Shown here: piece by piece, positions 26,115 through 34,728 of the stretch
Position numbering within the stretch: position 1 is the first letter of the stretch
Layout of the letters: every line of letters begins with the position of its first letter
Source: Pseudomonas sp. SG20056
Lineage (GTDB): Bacteria > Pseudomonadota > Gammaproteobacteria > Pseudomonadales > Pseudomonadaceae
Direction of reading: 5' to 3'
Assembly: GCF_031764535.1 (NCBI RefSeq)
Contig: NZ_CP134499.1
Coordinates: 744,001 to 808,000 of the forward strand
Length of the DNA stretch: 64,000 nucleotides
Notes under the pieces: generated by a model
Told to the model about the DNA's origin: nothing
Databases searched by the model: none
The model's input: only the letters and a program-made list of their open reading frames with translations
Position numbers and translations under genes: made by a program

Positions 26115-28721
26115 TCATACGTCCGGAATACTGGTCGCTTTATCCTGCCAGGTGGCCGTCAGTGGCCAGTGCTCAAGGTTCTGCGCCGGCCCCGGTTTGG
26201 CAAACAGATAGCCCTGAAAGCGCCTGCACCCCATGCGTTGCAGGGCCTCGTACTGTTCCTGGGTTTCCACTCCTTCGGCGGTTACGTCCAGGTCGAGATT
26301 GGCGCCCAGAGCCAGGATGGTGCGCACGATGGCGGCGTCGCTGGGTTGTTCGAGCAGATCGCGGACGAAGGACTGGTCGATCTTCAGCTGATCCAGTGGC
26401 AGGCGCTTGAGGTAGTTGAGCGAGGAGTAGCCGGCGCCGAAATCGTCCAGTGCCAGGTGTACGCCGCGTGCTTTCAGCTGGCTCATCTTGCCGATTAGCA
26501 CTTCCACGTCTTCCACCAGTTGGCTTTCGGTCAGTTCCAGCTCCAGGCGCTGAGGGTTGGCGCCGCTTTCAGCGAGGGTGGCGAAGACGTCTTCGACAAA
26601 GTCAGGGTGGTGGAACTGCCTGGCACTGACGTTGACCGCCAGGGTCAACTGCGCCAGTTGCGGGTGTGCGGCCCAGGCCACCAGTTGCTGACAGGCGCTT
26701 TGCAGGATCAAACGGCCCAACGGCAGAATCAGTCCGGTGCTCTCTGCCAACGGAATAAATTCGCCCGGCGGTACCAGCCCGCGCGTGGGGTGTTGCCAGC
26801 GCACCAGGGCCTCGGCACCGACCAGCTGCCCTTGAGCATCCACCTGGGGCTGGTAGTGCAGGATAAAGTCGCGCTGGCCAAGGCTTTGACGCAGGTCGCT
26901 TTCCAGGCTGGCGCGGGCGCTGACTTCGGCCTGCATCGTTGGGTCGAAAAAGCGCATGGCGTTGCGGCCGGCAGCTTTGGCCTGGTACATGGCCATATCG
27001 GCACGCTTGAGCACTTCATCGACCGTGCTGCTCTCGTGGGGAAATAGCGCGATGCCGATGCTGGCCGTGCTGATATGGCTGTGGTTTTGCAGGGCATAGG
27101 GCGCCGCCAGCGCCTCAATTATTTTCCGGCTGACACTCTCGACCTGTTGGCCCGCCTGAGCGGGTTTAAGGCTGAGACCTTCGAGCATCAGCACAAACTC
27201 ATCGCCGCCGAGTCGGGCCAGGGTGTCCTGGGCGCGCACATGGCTGCTCAGGCGTTCGGCTACCTGCTGCAGCAACTGGTCGCCCATGTCATGGCCGAGG
27301 GTGTCGTTAAGATCCTTGAAGTTGTCCAGATCGATGAACAGCAACGCGCCCTGTTGCAGGCCGCGTGCATGTTTGGCCAGCGCCTGTTGCAGGCGGTCGA
27401 GTAACAGGCGGCGATTGGGTAGGCCGGTGAGTGGGTCGTAGAAGGCCAGCTGGTTGATCTTTTCCAGGTTTTTCTTGTGCTCAGTGATGTCGGTGGAGAT
27501 GCCGCACAGCGCGTAGATCTTGCCGTGACTGTCGCGCAGCGGCAGCTTGACCGAGAGGAAGGCGTGCTGCGTGCTGCCATCCAGGCTGCGGTTGATTTCC
27601 TCGGTTTGCACCCGCTCACCGAGCTTGAGCACGCGTCGATCGTTATCGTGCAGGTTGGTGGCGGTGTCGAGGTCGAAGAACTGGTCATCGGTCTTGCCGA
27701 TAACCTGTTCGAGGTCCTGGCCGAACAGCTCGCAGACCTTGCGGTTGGCGTACTGGTAACGCAGCTGCGCGTCCTTGATATAGATATAGGCTTCGACGCT
27801 GTTGAGGATGGTATTCAGGCGCTCTTCGCTGGTCAGTAGATGGCGGGTTTTCTCGCGTACCTGACGGCGCAGCAGCAATGCGCCACCGAGGGCGGCAATC
27901 AGCAACAGCGCGAGGGTGCTCAGGCCCCACCAGACACTGGTCGGGATCAGCAGGCGCGGCCGTTCACCGCCCCAGCGTTGTAGACTCTGGTAGTAGATTG
28001 AGGAGGGTGAGTCCTGCCAGTTCGCCAGGTGCTGGTCGATGGCGGCCAGCAGGTCGGCGTTCTGTCCTTTGCGCGTGGCGTAGAACAGCTGCGCCGGTTG
28101 AAACATGATCGAAGAGCTTTGCAGTTGATAGCTCGGCGCATGAAAGTCACCAAAGCGCTGGTTGGCCACTACTGCGTCGGCTTGTCCGTCAGCCACCTGT
28201 GCAAAGCCCTGCGGCAGGCTGGGGACGCCAATTAACTGGGCTTTCAGACCAAAGCTTTCGAGCAGTCCGCGCAGGTATTCCTCCTGCACCGAGCCTTGCA
28301 ATACGGCAATGCGCAGGCCTTTGAGGTCGAGTATCGATTTGAGCTGCAGGCTTTCGTTGCTGTAGACCTGCGACCAGCTGACCAGTGACGGAACCTTGTG
28401 GAAATCGAGAACCTGAGCACGGCTATCGTTGTAGGCCACATCGGGCAGCAGGTCGACTTCACCGCTCTGCGCCAGCGCCAGGCACTCCTGCCATTCGCAG
28501 GGCCTGGGGCGCAGTTGCCAGTCTTCCTGGTTGGCGATTTCGTTCAGCAGTTCGCCGAGGATGCCGGAGAGTTTGCCGTCCTGGCCGAGGAGGATTTTCG
28601 GCTCGTTGGCGTACACCCCCACGCTGACCTCGCGTGACTGCGCGCTGCTTGGCAGGGCAGTCGTAAGGCCCGCGGCAAATAGCAGCGCAGTGCTGAGATG
28701 GCGAAATAACAGGCGCTTCAT
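26115..28721 (-). CDS. Periplasmic-sensor GGDEF/EAL cyclic-di-GMP protein
   Basis: A four-part signalling protein of 868 residues from the ATG at 28721; two in-frame ATGs lie up to 30 bases upstream. After a signal peptide comes a solute-binding-protein-3 type periplasmic domain (about 30-250), a membrane helix (about 265-285), a PAS domain (about 300-420), a GGDEF domain and an EAL domain. The GGDEF site is intact, with RAQD as an I-site five residues upstream. The EAL part keeps EALVRW, ELTESQ, DDFGAGYS, LKID and TAEGVE. Both synthesis and breakdown of cyclic-di-GMP are therefore possible. The periplasmic fold suggests that it senses an amino acid or similar small solute. Confidence 0.88.
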   Translation of the reverse strand: MKRLLFRHLSTALLFAAGLTTALPSSAQSREVSVGVYANEPKILLGQDGKLSGILGELLNEIANQEDWQLRPRPCEWQECLALAQSGEVDLLPDVAYNDSRAQVLDFHKVPSLVSWSQVYSNESLQLKSILDLKGLRIAVLQGSVQEEYLRGLLESFGLKAQLIGVPSLPQGFAQVADGQADAVVANQRFGDFHAPSYQLQSSSIMFQPAQLFYATRKGQNADLLAAIDQHLANWQDSPSSIYYQSLQRWGGERPRLLIPTSVWWGLSTLALLLIAALGGALLLRRQVREKTRHLLTSEERLNTILNSVEAYIYIKDAQLRYQYANRKVCELFGQDLEQVIGKTDDQFFDLDTATNLHDNDRRVLKLGERVQTEEINRSLDGSTQHAFLSVKLPLRDSHGKIYALCGISTDITEHKKNLEKINQLAFYDPLTGLPNRRLLLDRLQQALAKHARGLQQGALLFIDLDNFKDLNDTLGHDMGDQLLQQVAERLSSHVRAQDTLARLGGDEFVLMLEGLSLKPAQAGQQVESVSRKIIEALAAPYALQNHSHISTASIGIALFPHESSTVDEVLKRADMAMYQAKAAGRNAMRFFDPTMQAEVSARASLESDLRQSLGQRDFILHYQPQVDAQGQLVGAEALVRWQHPTRGLVPPGEFIPLAESTGLILPLGRLILQSACQQLVAWAAHPQLAQLTLAVNVSARQFHHPDFVEDVFATLAESGANPQRLELELTESQLVEDVEVLIGKMSQLKARGVHLALDDFGAGYSSLNYLKRLPLDQLKIDQSFVRDLLEQPSDAAIVRTILALGANLDLDVTAEGVETQEQYEALQRMGCRRFQGYLFAKPGPAQNLEHWPLTATWQDKATSIPDV

Positions 28722-28817
28722 GCGTGAGCCAACTTCCATACGAGAGTCCATGGCCTAACGATAGTCAGAATATGGCCTAGGTGCAGGTGGCTAATGGCAA
28801 TTGGCTATTTATGCGGG

Positions 28818-29429
28818 CTAATGAGCCCAGCCTTGGTAGATATAGGTCATGGGCTTTGGACCTTTGAGATAGCGGTTGCTCAGTTCGCCAATCTGAAAAC
28901 CGCCTGCGGTGATCAGCGCCTGGATATCGCGATTGAGGTGACAGCCGCCGGCCAGCGGCTTCCACAGCGGCGTCAGGCGGTTCTGCCAGCGCAGCACGGG
29001 CAGTTCCGGAGCCAGTCCATGCTCGCAGAACAGCAGGCGACCGCCCGGCTTGAGCACGCGGCGCATTTCTTTCAGCGCGGCTACAGCATCGGGGATGGTG
29101 CACAGGGTAAAGGTGCAGACGATGCAGTCGAAGCTGGCGTCGTCGGCCTGAATCTGCCCCAGTTCGAGGGCAATCATCTCCACTGGAATGCTGATCGCGG
29201 CGGCCCGCTGCCGGGCCAGTTTCTGCATATCGGCACTCGGGTCGACACCAATGATGACGCTGACCTTTTCAGCGTCATAGAACGCCAGGTTAAGGCCGCT
29301 GCCGATGCCGATTTCCAGCACCCGGCCATGGGCCTGGGGCACCAGTTGCGAGCGGGCTTTCATCACCGCGCCCATGCCGCAGGCGAAGTCGATCAGGTGT
29401 GGCAGCAGGTAGCGGTCATACAGGCCCAC
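28818..29429 (-). CDS. Class I SAM-dependent methyltransferase (UbiE/METTL7-like)
   Basis: A 203-residue methyltransferase. The SAM-binding motif I is VLEIGIGSGLN, motif II is IIGVDPSADM and the post-I region reads FDCIVCTFTLCTI, followed by KPGGRLLFCEHG. The overall pattern LPHLIDFACGM at the N-terminus and the HG-rich C-terminal half resemble small phosphatidylethanolamine/UbiE-type methyltransferases. The substrate cannot be read from the sequence. It lies downstream of a small hypothetical gene on the same strand, separated by 18 bases. Confidence 0.8.
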   Translation of the reverse strand: MGLYDRYLLPHLIDFACGMGAVMKARSQLVPQAHGRVLEIGIGSGLNLAFYDAEKVSVIIGVDPSADMQKLARQRAAAISIPVEMIALELGQIQADDASFDCIVCTFTLCTIPDAVAALKEMRRVLKPGGRLLFCEHGLAPELPVLRWQNRLTPLWKPLAGGCHLNRDIQALITAGGFQIGELSNRYLKGPKPMTYIYQGWAH

Positions 29430-29447
29430 GGGGTGCCCTCGGCAGGG

Positions 29448-29786
29448 TTATTCAGCGTCGTCCGACAGATCACTGTTGTCACCGCTGATCGCGGCAAAAC
29501 ACTTGATCAAATGTGTGTCGGTAGTGCCGCTGATGCGCCAGGCATCGGCCTCACCATCAAAGCGTGCGGCTATCACCTGGGTCAGGCTGAAGTGCCATTT
29601 GCGCAGGGCGCGGCCATCCATGCATTCGATGCTGAGCAGCGGTGTGTCGCTAGCGGGCGGGTTTCCGGCCTGGTGCTGGGCCAGTTGTTCGGCGTTCAGG
29701 CGGAATTGCCAGGCATGCAGGTCGTCGATTTCCAGCATGTCGGCACCGCTCAGGGCGCTGATCAGGTCGTGCGGGGTGGTGCTCAT
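29448..29786 (-). CDS. Small hypothetical protein (possibly DUF5629)
   Basis: A 112-residue acidic protein with no signal peptide or membrane segment. It begins MSTTPHDLISALSGADML and contains a probable beta-sheet region (LLSIECMDGRALRKWHFSLTQVIAARF) and an acidic tail. I believe it belongs to a Pseudomonas-restricted family listed as DUF5629, but this is from memory. Codon use is like that of its neighbours. It is in a row with the methyltransferase gene and may share its transcript. Confidence 0.65.
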   Translation of the reverse strand: MSTTPHDLISALSGADMLEIDDLHAWQFRLNAEQLAQHQAGNPPASDTPLLSIECMDGRALRKWHFSLTQVIAARFDGEADAWRISGTTDTHLIKCFAAISGDNSDLSDDAE

Positions 29787-29814
29787 AGGTCGTTAGCTTC
29801 TTGATTAACGGCGG

Positions 29815-30456
29815 TTAGCGGCCGAGACGGCGCAGTTGGTCTGATTCGATTACCCGAGTGCCGGCATCCTCTTCCAGGGCCAGGCGCCACAGCGCGCGGG
29901 CCAGTACGGTGGCTTCGATGCCCCGGTATTTGCCTGGCAGCCAGCGCATAAAGGGCGCGGCCAAGCGCTCGCCAAGGCGAAATTCCTGGCGGGTGCCAAG
30001 CAGCAGCGAAGGGCGGACGATGGTCAATTGCGGCCAGTCCTGAGCGCGCAGGGTCTGCTCCATTTGGCCTTTGACCTTGTTGTAGAACACGGTGGAGTTG
30101 GCATCTGCACCCAGGGCGCTGATCACCAGCAGGTGACGTGCACCCATGGCGCGGGCGCGTTCGGCGAAGGCAATCACCAGGTCATGATCGACCGCGCGAA
30201 AAGCCTCTTGCGAGCCGGCCTGTTTGATCGTGCTGCCCAGGCAGCAAAAGGCGGTATCGACCTTGCCGCTCAGTTCCGGCAGCAAGGTCAGCAGTTCGCC
30301 TTGCGGGTTTTCCAGGTGTGCGTGCGCTGCCAGCGGGCGGCGGCTGGGGGCCAGTACGCGAGCAACTGTGGGCTCGTTCAGCAGGCGGTCCAGCAGGTGC
30401 TCGCCGGTAAGTCCGGTGGCGCCTGCGAGAAGGATGTGCTGTGGCGTCAAATACAT
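29815..30456 (-). CDS. NAD(P)-binding Rossmann-fold protein, SDR-like
   Basis: A 213-residue atypical short-chain dehydrogenase. The start at 30456 ([15 protein letters not shown]) puts the nucleotide loop [11 protein letters not shown] near residue 11-21 and leaves GGAG upstream; a longer reading would run into the upstream gene. The central [20 protein letters not shown] holds the YxxxK pair of this fold. It resembles HTATIP2/TIP30-like and NAD(P)H-binding epimerase-like proteins, whose bacterial roles are mostly unknown. It could be a redox-sensing or quinone-related protein. Confidence 0.8.
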   Translation of the reverse strand: MYLTPQHILLAGATGLTGEHLLDRLLNEPTVARVLAPSRRPLAAHAHLENPQGELLTLLPELSGKVDTAFCCLGSTIKQAGSQEAFRAVDHDLVIAFAERARAMGARHLLVISALGADANSTVFYNKVKGQMEQTLRAQDWPQLTIVRPSLLLGTRQEFRLGERLAAPFMRWLPGKYRGIEATVLARALWRLALEEDAGTRVIESDQLRRLGR

Positions 30457-30517
30457 AGTGTGAGGTTCTCCGCTGATATCAATCAGCTTATCAGGCCGTT
30501 GGTGGCGCGCATGACTG

Positions 30518-32245
30518 TTATGGGTTGACCGCAGATTGCGCCTCAAGTGCATTGTTCAGGGCGCGCTCGGCCTGCTGTTCGCGCAGCTTGCGCCACTGGG
30601 CGAGCACCGCTTTGGCAGGCCAGATCTGCGGTTCGGAGGGTTCGAAACCGTCGGCTTTTTCGCGTTCGGCAACGCTGGCCTGGGCCAGCTTGAAGGCACG
30701 CTGCAGGTCGTCGGTTTGCTGCAGGGCTTCAGCAAAAAGGGCGCGGCCGAAATAAGTGAAGTCGTTTTCCTCCGAGCAACCGAAGGACACCCGGTCGGCC
30801 CGGGCTGCGGTGATCACCAGGGTCTTGCCATCCTGCAGTTTGGGGATAAAACCGCCGGAGTAGCAGGCCGAGATCACCAGTACCTTGTGCCGATTTTTCA
30901 GCGGTTCGAGCAGGGCGGCGAGTTCGCTGGCGGGCAGGTCGTTGAGCTGCAGTCGCGGCTGGTCGAGGTTCAGCTCGTGCTGGGCTGAGCCGTGGCTGGT
31001 CAGGTAGATAAAGATCAGGTCTTCCTCGCCGCTGCGTTCGGCCAATGCCTGAATGCTGCGGCCTAGGCTGGCGCTGGTGGCCAGCGGGCGATCGGTCAGG
31101 TGATCGCGGTGGTTGACCAGGGTGATCAGGCCGTGGGCGGCGAAGCGATCCTGCAGCAGGTTGCCGACATAGTCGGCCTCGCGCATAAATACGCTCTGCT
31201 TGCCGTCGCCGGCCAGGGTCAGGGCGTAGAGTTCGATGTCTGGGGTTGAAACAGGCAGCTTGGCGATGGCGGCATCGAGCAGTCGGCCTTGTTCCAGCAG
31301 GCCAGTGGCGAGGTCGTCGGGTATAGCCTTGCCCTGAGCGTCACGCGTCAGTCGGCCGTTCTGCCAGGTACCGCTTTGCTGGCTGCCATCGACCAGAGTC
31401 AGGCTGCCGGCACCCTGGTATTGGCCGTAGGCAAAGTTGCCTTGATAGACACTGCCATCAGCCAGGTTCAGGCGACCTTCACCGTGGTAGCCCCAGTCGC
31501 TGAACTGGCCGGCGTAATGGCTGCCGTCGCTGCCCTTGAACTCACCTTTGCCGGTGAGGCTGCCATGGGCGAAACGCCCGCTCCAGACTTCGCCATCGGC
31601 ACTTTGGTAGCGACCCTTGCCGTGGAACTGGTTGTCACGGAACTGGCCGCTGTAGAGGTCGCCGTCGAGATTCTTAAAGCTGCCCTGGCCATTGAGCTGG
31701 CTGTTGTCGAAGGTGCCGGTGTAGGCATTGCCCTCCGCGTCGGTCAGCACGCCCTGGCCGTCAGGTTCGCCCTTTTTGAACTGGCCCTGGAAGCTGGCGC
31801 CGTTGCTCCATTGCAGCTTGCCCAGGCCGTTGTATTGGCCTTTGCTGAATTCGCCACGGTATTCCAGCTGGTTGCTTTTCAGGTGGCCTTCGCCGCTGGG
31901 CATGCCGTTGACAAATCCGCCCTCGTAACGGCTGCCGTCGCTGTAGGTGAGGCTGCCCTGGCCGTGGAAGTCTCCGTTCTGAAACTCGCCACTGTAGAAC
32001 TCGCCGTGCTTGCTGCGCCATTCGCCCTGGCCGTTGAACTGGCCGTCCTTGAACAGCCCATCGTAGTAACTGCCATCGCTGTAATCCAGGCGCCCAGGGC
32101 CTTGCAGCAGGCCGTCGACCACTTCGCCACGGTAGCGCCCGCCATCGGGTAGCACGGCATCCGGTGGCAACAAGGGTTCGCCATCGCCACAGGCGACAAG
32201 CAGCAGGGCGAGGCTCAGTGGAGCCAGGAGGGAGAGACGGCGCAT
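30518..32245 (-). CDS. Lipoprotein with MORN repeats and caspase-like (C13) protease domain
   Basis: A 575-residue protein. The lipobox LLVAC puts the lipidated Cys at residue 19, with Gly next, so it should reach the outer membrane. Residues 38-289 are eleven MORN repeats of about 23 residues, with the pattern YxGxFxxGxxxGxGxxxxxDGxx, and a partial twelfth. A C-terminal cysteine-protease domain of the C13/caspase clan follows, with the dyad His418 (in YLTSHG) and Cys461 (in ISACYSGG). Both residues are placed as in legumain and caspases. The role is unknown; a periplasmic protease tethered by a repeat stalk is the simplest reading. Confidence 0.85.
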   Translation of the reverse strand: MRRLSLLAPLSLALLLVACGDGEPLLPPDAVLPDGGRYRGEVVDGLLQGPGRLDYSDGSYYDGLFKDGQFNGQGEWRSKHGEFYSGEFQNGDFHGQGSLTYSDGSRYEGGFVNGMPSGEGHLKSNQLEYRGEFSKGQYNGLGKLQWSNGASFQGQFKKGEPDGQGVLTDAEGNAYTGTFDNSQLNGQGSFKNLDGDLYSGQFRDNQFHGKGRYQSADGEVWSGRFAHGSLTGKGEFKGSDGSHYAGQFSDWGYHGEGRLNLADGSVYQGNFAYGQYQGAGSLTLVDGSQQSGTWQNGRLTRDAQGKAIPDDLATGLLEQGRLLDAAIAKLPVSTPDIELYALTLAGDGKQSVFMREADYVGNLLQDRFAAHGLITLVNHRDHLTDRPLATSASLGRSIQALAERSGEEDLIFIYLTSHGSAQHELNLDQPRLQLNDLPASELAALLEPLKNRHKVLVISACYSGGFIPKLQDGKTLVITAARADRVSFGCSEENDFTYFGRALFAEALQQTDDLQRAFKLAQASVAEREKADGFEPSEPQIWPAKAVLAQWRKLREQQAERALNNALEAQSAVNP

Positions 32246-32328
32246 GCAGAAAATCCAGGCTGGAAGGTCGTTGCCGAGTATGCCTTAAAGTGCTCGAAGT
32301 GCCGTGATTGAGCGCACCGGTGCAAGCA

Positions 32329-32368
32329 TAAAAATAAAAAGGCGCACCGGCAGATGCCTGTGCGCCTT
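32329..32368 (-). terminator. Rho-independent terminator of the MaoC gene
   Basis: AAGGCGCAC (32339-32347) pairs with GTGCGCCTT (32360-32368). On the minus strand the stem is followed by TTTTTATTTTTATG. It lies 16 bases past the stop at 32385. Confidence 0.8.
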
Positions 32369-32384
32369 GGTCCGGCGGCTGCGA

Positions 32385-32840
32385 TTAGACGAAGCAGAGC
32401 GTCAGCGGCTCGGCGATATAGGCGGGTTTTTCCGAGCCTTCAATCTCCAGCACAACCTTGGCCTTGAGCAGCCATTGGCCAGGATTCTTCTCGTGGGCGT
32501 CAGTCAGGCTGACCACCAGGCGGACTTTGGAGTTGACCTTCACCGGCTGGATGAAGCGCACGCTATCTAGGCCATAGTTGACCGCCATCTTCAGCCCTTT
32601 GGGCATGATCATGATGCCTTCCATCAGCTTGGGCACCAGCGACAGCGAGAGGAAACCGTGGGCGATGGTGCTGCCAAACGGGGTGAGCTTGGCTTTTTCC
32701 GGGTCGACGTGGATGAACTGGTGATCGCCTGTGCATTCGGCGAACTGGTTGATGCGCTCCTGGTCGATGGTCAGCCATTCGGAGCGACCGAGTTCTTTAC
32801 CGATATAGCTGGGCAATTCGGCGGCGGGTACTGATGTCAT
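32385..32840 (-). CDS. MaoC-family dehydratase, single hot-dog domain
   Basis: A 151-residue R-specific enoyl-CoA hydratase-like protein. The start at 32840 follows AAGGAGAAACC. The catalytic hydratase-2 motif is FAECTGDHQFIHVD at about 37-50, followed by STIAHGFLSLSL. Such proteins hydrate trans-2-enoyl-CoA to (R)-3-hydroxyacyl-CoA, which links fatty-acid oxidation to polyhydroxyalkanoate or lipid synthesis; Asp and His of the motif are both present. It is a monocistronic gene with its own strong terminator. It is about half the length of the two-domain relative at 0.5-1.4 kb. Confidence 0.87.
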   Translation of the reverse strand: MTSVPAAELPSYIGKELGRSEWLTIDQERINQFAECTGDHQFIHVDPEKAKLTPFGSTIAHGFLSLSLVPKLMEGIMIMPKGLKMAVNYGLDSVRFIQPVKVNSKVRLVVSLTDAHEKNPGQWLLKAKVVLEIEGSEKPAYIAEPLTLCFV

Positions 32841-33006
32841 GGTTTCTCCTTGAAGACGCAAGTGTTGTTTTTTTTGGGGCGTAAATCCTTCTGCCCTAAG
32901 ATCATCATGGGTTTGCCGTAGGGTCAAGTGCCTCGTATATGCGCCGTAAACGCAGCTCGGCTGCCACGCAACCGCTGTAAACCGGCCCTTGCCGGACGCT
33001 TCTGCT

Positions 33007-33012
33007 TATAAT
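33007..33012 (+). promoter_or_regulatory. Probable -10 element of the lrgA-lrgB promoter
   Basis: TATAAT lies 45 bases before the LrgA-type ATG. No good -35 hexamer is found 16-18 bases upstream. It is the best sigma-70-type -10 in the gap between the MaoC gene and the LrgA-type gene. Confidence 0.4.
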
Positions 33013-33057
33013 GCGCGGCACTGCGTCTGGGATCATACGATTCGGAGATTACCCATC

Positions 33058-33417
33058 ATGCTGCTACGCGGCCTTTCCTGGCTGGTGCTGTGCCAGTTGC
33101 TCGGCACTGCGCTGAATGTCCTGCTGATCCCGATTCTGCCGGGCCCGATCATTGGCATGTTGCTGCTGTTCGGCTTTCTGCTGCTGCGCGGCGAGGTGGG
33201 CGAGCCGCTGCACCTGGCCTCCACCAGCCTGCTGAAATACCTGCCGCTGCTGCTGGTACCACCAGCGGTGGGCGTGATGGCTTATGCCGAGGATATCTTT
33301 GCCGACTTCTGGGCGATTGCCGGTGCGCTGTTGCTGTCGCTGTTGATCTCCATCGTTTTCGCCGGCTGGCTGATGCAGAAGCTGATTGATCGCCAACAAC
33401 GCCGGGAGGACGCATGA
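33058..33417 (+). CDS. CidA/LrgA-family holin-like membrane protein
   Basis: A 119-residue protein with four predicted membrane helices and the family stretch LPGPIIGMLLLFGFLLL near residues 27-43. CidA/LrgA proteins are compared to phage holins and antiholins and influence murein hydrolase activity and overflow-metabolite transport. The ATG at 33058 follows CGGAGATTACCC; an earlier in-frame start would lack a membrane-protein-like N-terminus. It overlaps the LrgB gene by 4 bases, the standard pairing for this system. Confidence 0.88.
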   Translation: MLLRGLSWLVLCQLLGTALNVLLIPILPGPIIGMLLLFGFLLLRGEVGEPLHLASTSLLKYLPLLLVPPAVGVMAYAEDIFADFWAIAGALLLSLLISIVFAGWLMQKLIDRQQRREDA

Positions 33418-34130
33418 GTCTGGAGTGGCACGCCGCCTGGCAGGCGTTGATCCATCACCCGCTATTTGGTGTAGGCATCACCCTTGGGGCCTATCAACTG
33501 GCGATTGCCGCCTACGAGAAAACCCGCTTGGTGTTTCTGCAGCCGGTGCTGCTATCGATGCTTGCGGTAATCGGCATTCTTTTGGCCTGCGGCCTGACGT
33601 TTGCCGAATACAAGGACAGCGCTGCGGCGTTGACGCTGTTCCTTGGACCGACCACGGTGGCGCTGGCGGTACCGCTGTTCCTCAACCTGCGGCGGATTCG
33701 CCAGCTGTTCTGGCCGACGCTGATCACCTTGCTGGTGGCCGGCGTGGTTGCCACCGTGCTGGGCATTACCCTGGCCTGGGTCTTCGGTGCCGAGCAGATC
33801 ATGCTGATGAGCATGGCGCCTAAATCGGTGACCTCACCGATTGCCATGCTGGTGGCCAATCAGATTGGCGGAATTGCCGCCCTGGCAGCGGTGTTTGTGA
33901 TGATCACCGGGATTATCGGCGCCATCATCGGCCCGGCGCTGCTCAAGCGCTGTGGCGTGCAGCACCCGGCGGCGCTGGGCATGGCTCTGGGTCTGACCGC
34001 GCATGCGGTTGGCACCGCCCGTGCACTGCAGGAAGGTGAGGAGTGCGGCGCGTTCTCCGCCCTGGCGATGAGCCTGATGGGGGTATTTACCGCCGTGCTG
34101 CTGCCGCTGGCTATTCTGTTGTGGTTATAA
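33414..34130 (+). CDS. LrgB/CidB-family membrane protein
   Basis: A 238-residue protein with about six to seven membrane segments. It carries the LrgB signatures FLGPTTVALAVPLF (about 79-92) and MSMAPKSVTSPIAM (about 132-145), and GLTAHAVGTARAL near 193-205. It acts with the LrgA-type partner encoded directly upstream; in plants and bacteria this pair moves glycolate or pyruvate, and in staphylococci it tunes autolysis. The 4-base overlap implies coupled translation. Confidence 0.88.
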   Translation: MSLEWHAAWQALIHHPLFGVGITLGAYQLAIAAYEKTRLVFLQPVLLSMLAVIGILLACGLTFAEYKDSAAALTLFLGPTTVALAVPLFLNLRRIRQLFWPTLITLLVAGVVATVLGITLAWVFGAEQIMLMSMAPKSVTSPIAMLVANQIGGIAALAAVFVMITGIIGAIIGPALLKRCGVQHPAALGMALGLTAHAVGTARALQEGEECGAFSALAMSLMGVFTAVLLPLAILLWL

Positions 34131-34140
34131 GGAGGTGCCT

Positions 34141-34728
34141 GTGACCTTGCCGCTATTCCCACTGAACACTGTGTTATTTCCCGGCTGCATGCTCGACTTG
34201 CAGATATTCGAAGCACGCTACCTGGACATGATCAGCCGTTGCATGAAGCAAGGTCAGGGCTTTGGTGTGGTGTGCATCATTGATGGCGCCGAAGTGGGCG
34301 AGGCCGCGGGGCAATTCTCGGCGATCGGTTGCGAGGCGTTGATTCGCGATTTCGAGCAGCGGCCCAATGGCTTATTGGGGATTCGCGTCGAGGGTGGTCG
34401 GCGTTTTCGCGTGCAGCGCGCGCAGGTGCTGCCGGATCAACTGACTTTGGCCGAGGTTGAATGGCTGGACGAGCAGCCGGAGCAGCCGCTGGACGCTGAA
34501 CATGCTGACCTGGTGGCATTGCTCGGTGCGCTAAGCGCCCATCCGCTGGTGGCGTCGCTGGGCATGTCGAGCGAACCGGCGGGCCAGGAGGCGTTGGCCA
34601 ATCAGCTGGCCTATCTGTTGCCGCTGGACGCCGAGCAGAAGCTGCAATTGCTCGAAACCCCCGAGGTGCAGCTGCGTCTGGAGCTGCTGCAACAGCTGCT
34701 GGAGCTGTTGCAGGGCGAGCGTCAGTAA
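34141..34728 (+). CDS. Lon N-terminal substrate-binding-domain protein
   Basis: A 195-residue protein that consists of just the Lon substrate-binding domain (LPLFPLNTVLFPGCMLDLQIFEARYLDMI at the N-terminus), with no AAA+ or protease part. I choose the GTG at 34141 because the GGAGG at 34131-34135 is then correctly spaced; the GTG at 34135 would sit inside that site. Stand-alone proteins of this kind are common in proteobacteria and related to the cereblon fold; their role is not settled. It follows lrgB by 10 bases. Its end overlaps the convergent DedA-PAP2 gene by 7 bases. Confidence 0.85.
   Translation: MTLPLFPLNTVLFPGCMLDLQIFEARYLDMISRCMKQGQGFGVVCIIDGAEVGEAAGQFSAIGCEALIRDFEQRPNGLLGIRVEGGRRFRVQRAQVLPDQLTLAEVEWLDEQPEQPLDAEHADLVALLGALSAHPLVASLGMSSEPAGQEALANQLAYLLPLDAEQKLQLLETPEVQLRLELLQQLLELLQGERQ

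Noticed and set aside
30457..30552. Longer N-terminus for the SDR-like protein
   Set aside because: The Rossmann loop should be near the N-terminus, and the extension overlaps the end of the MORN-protease gene.
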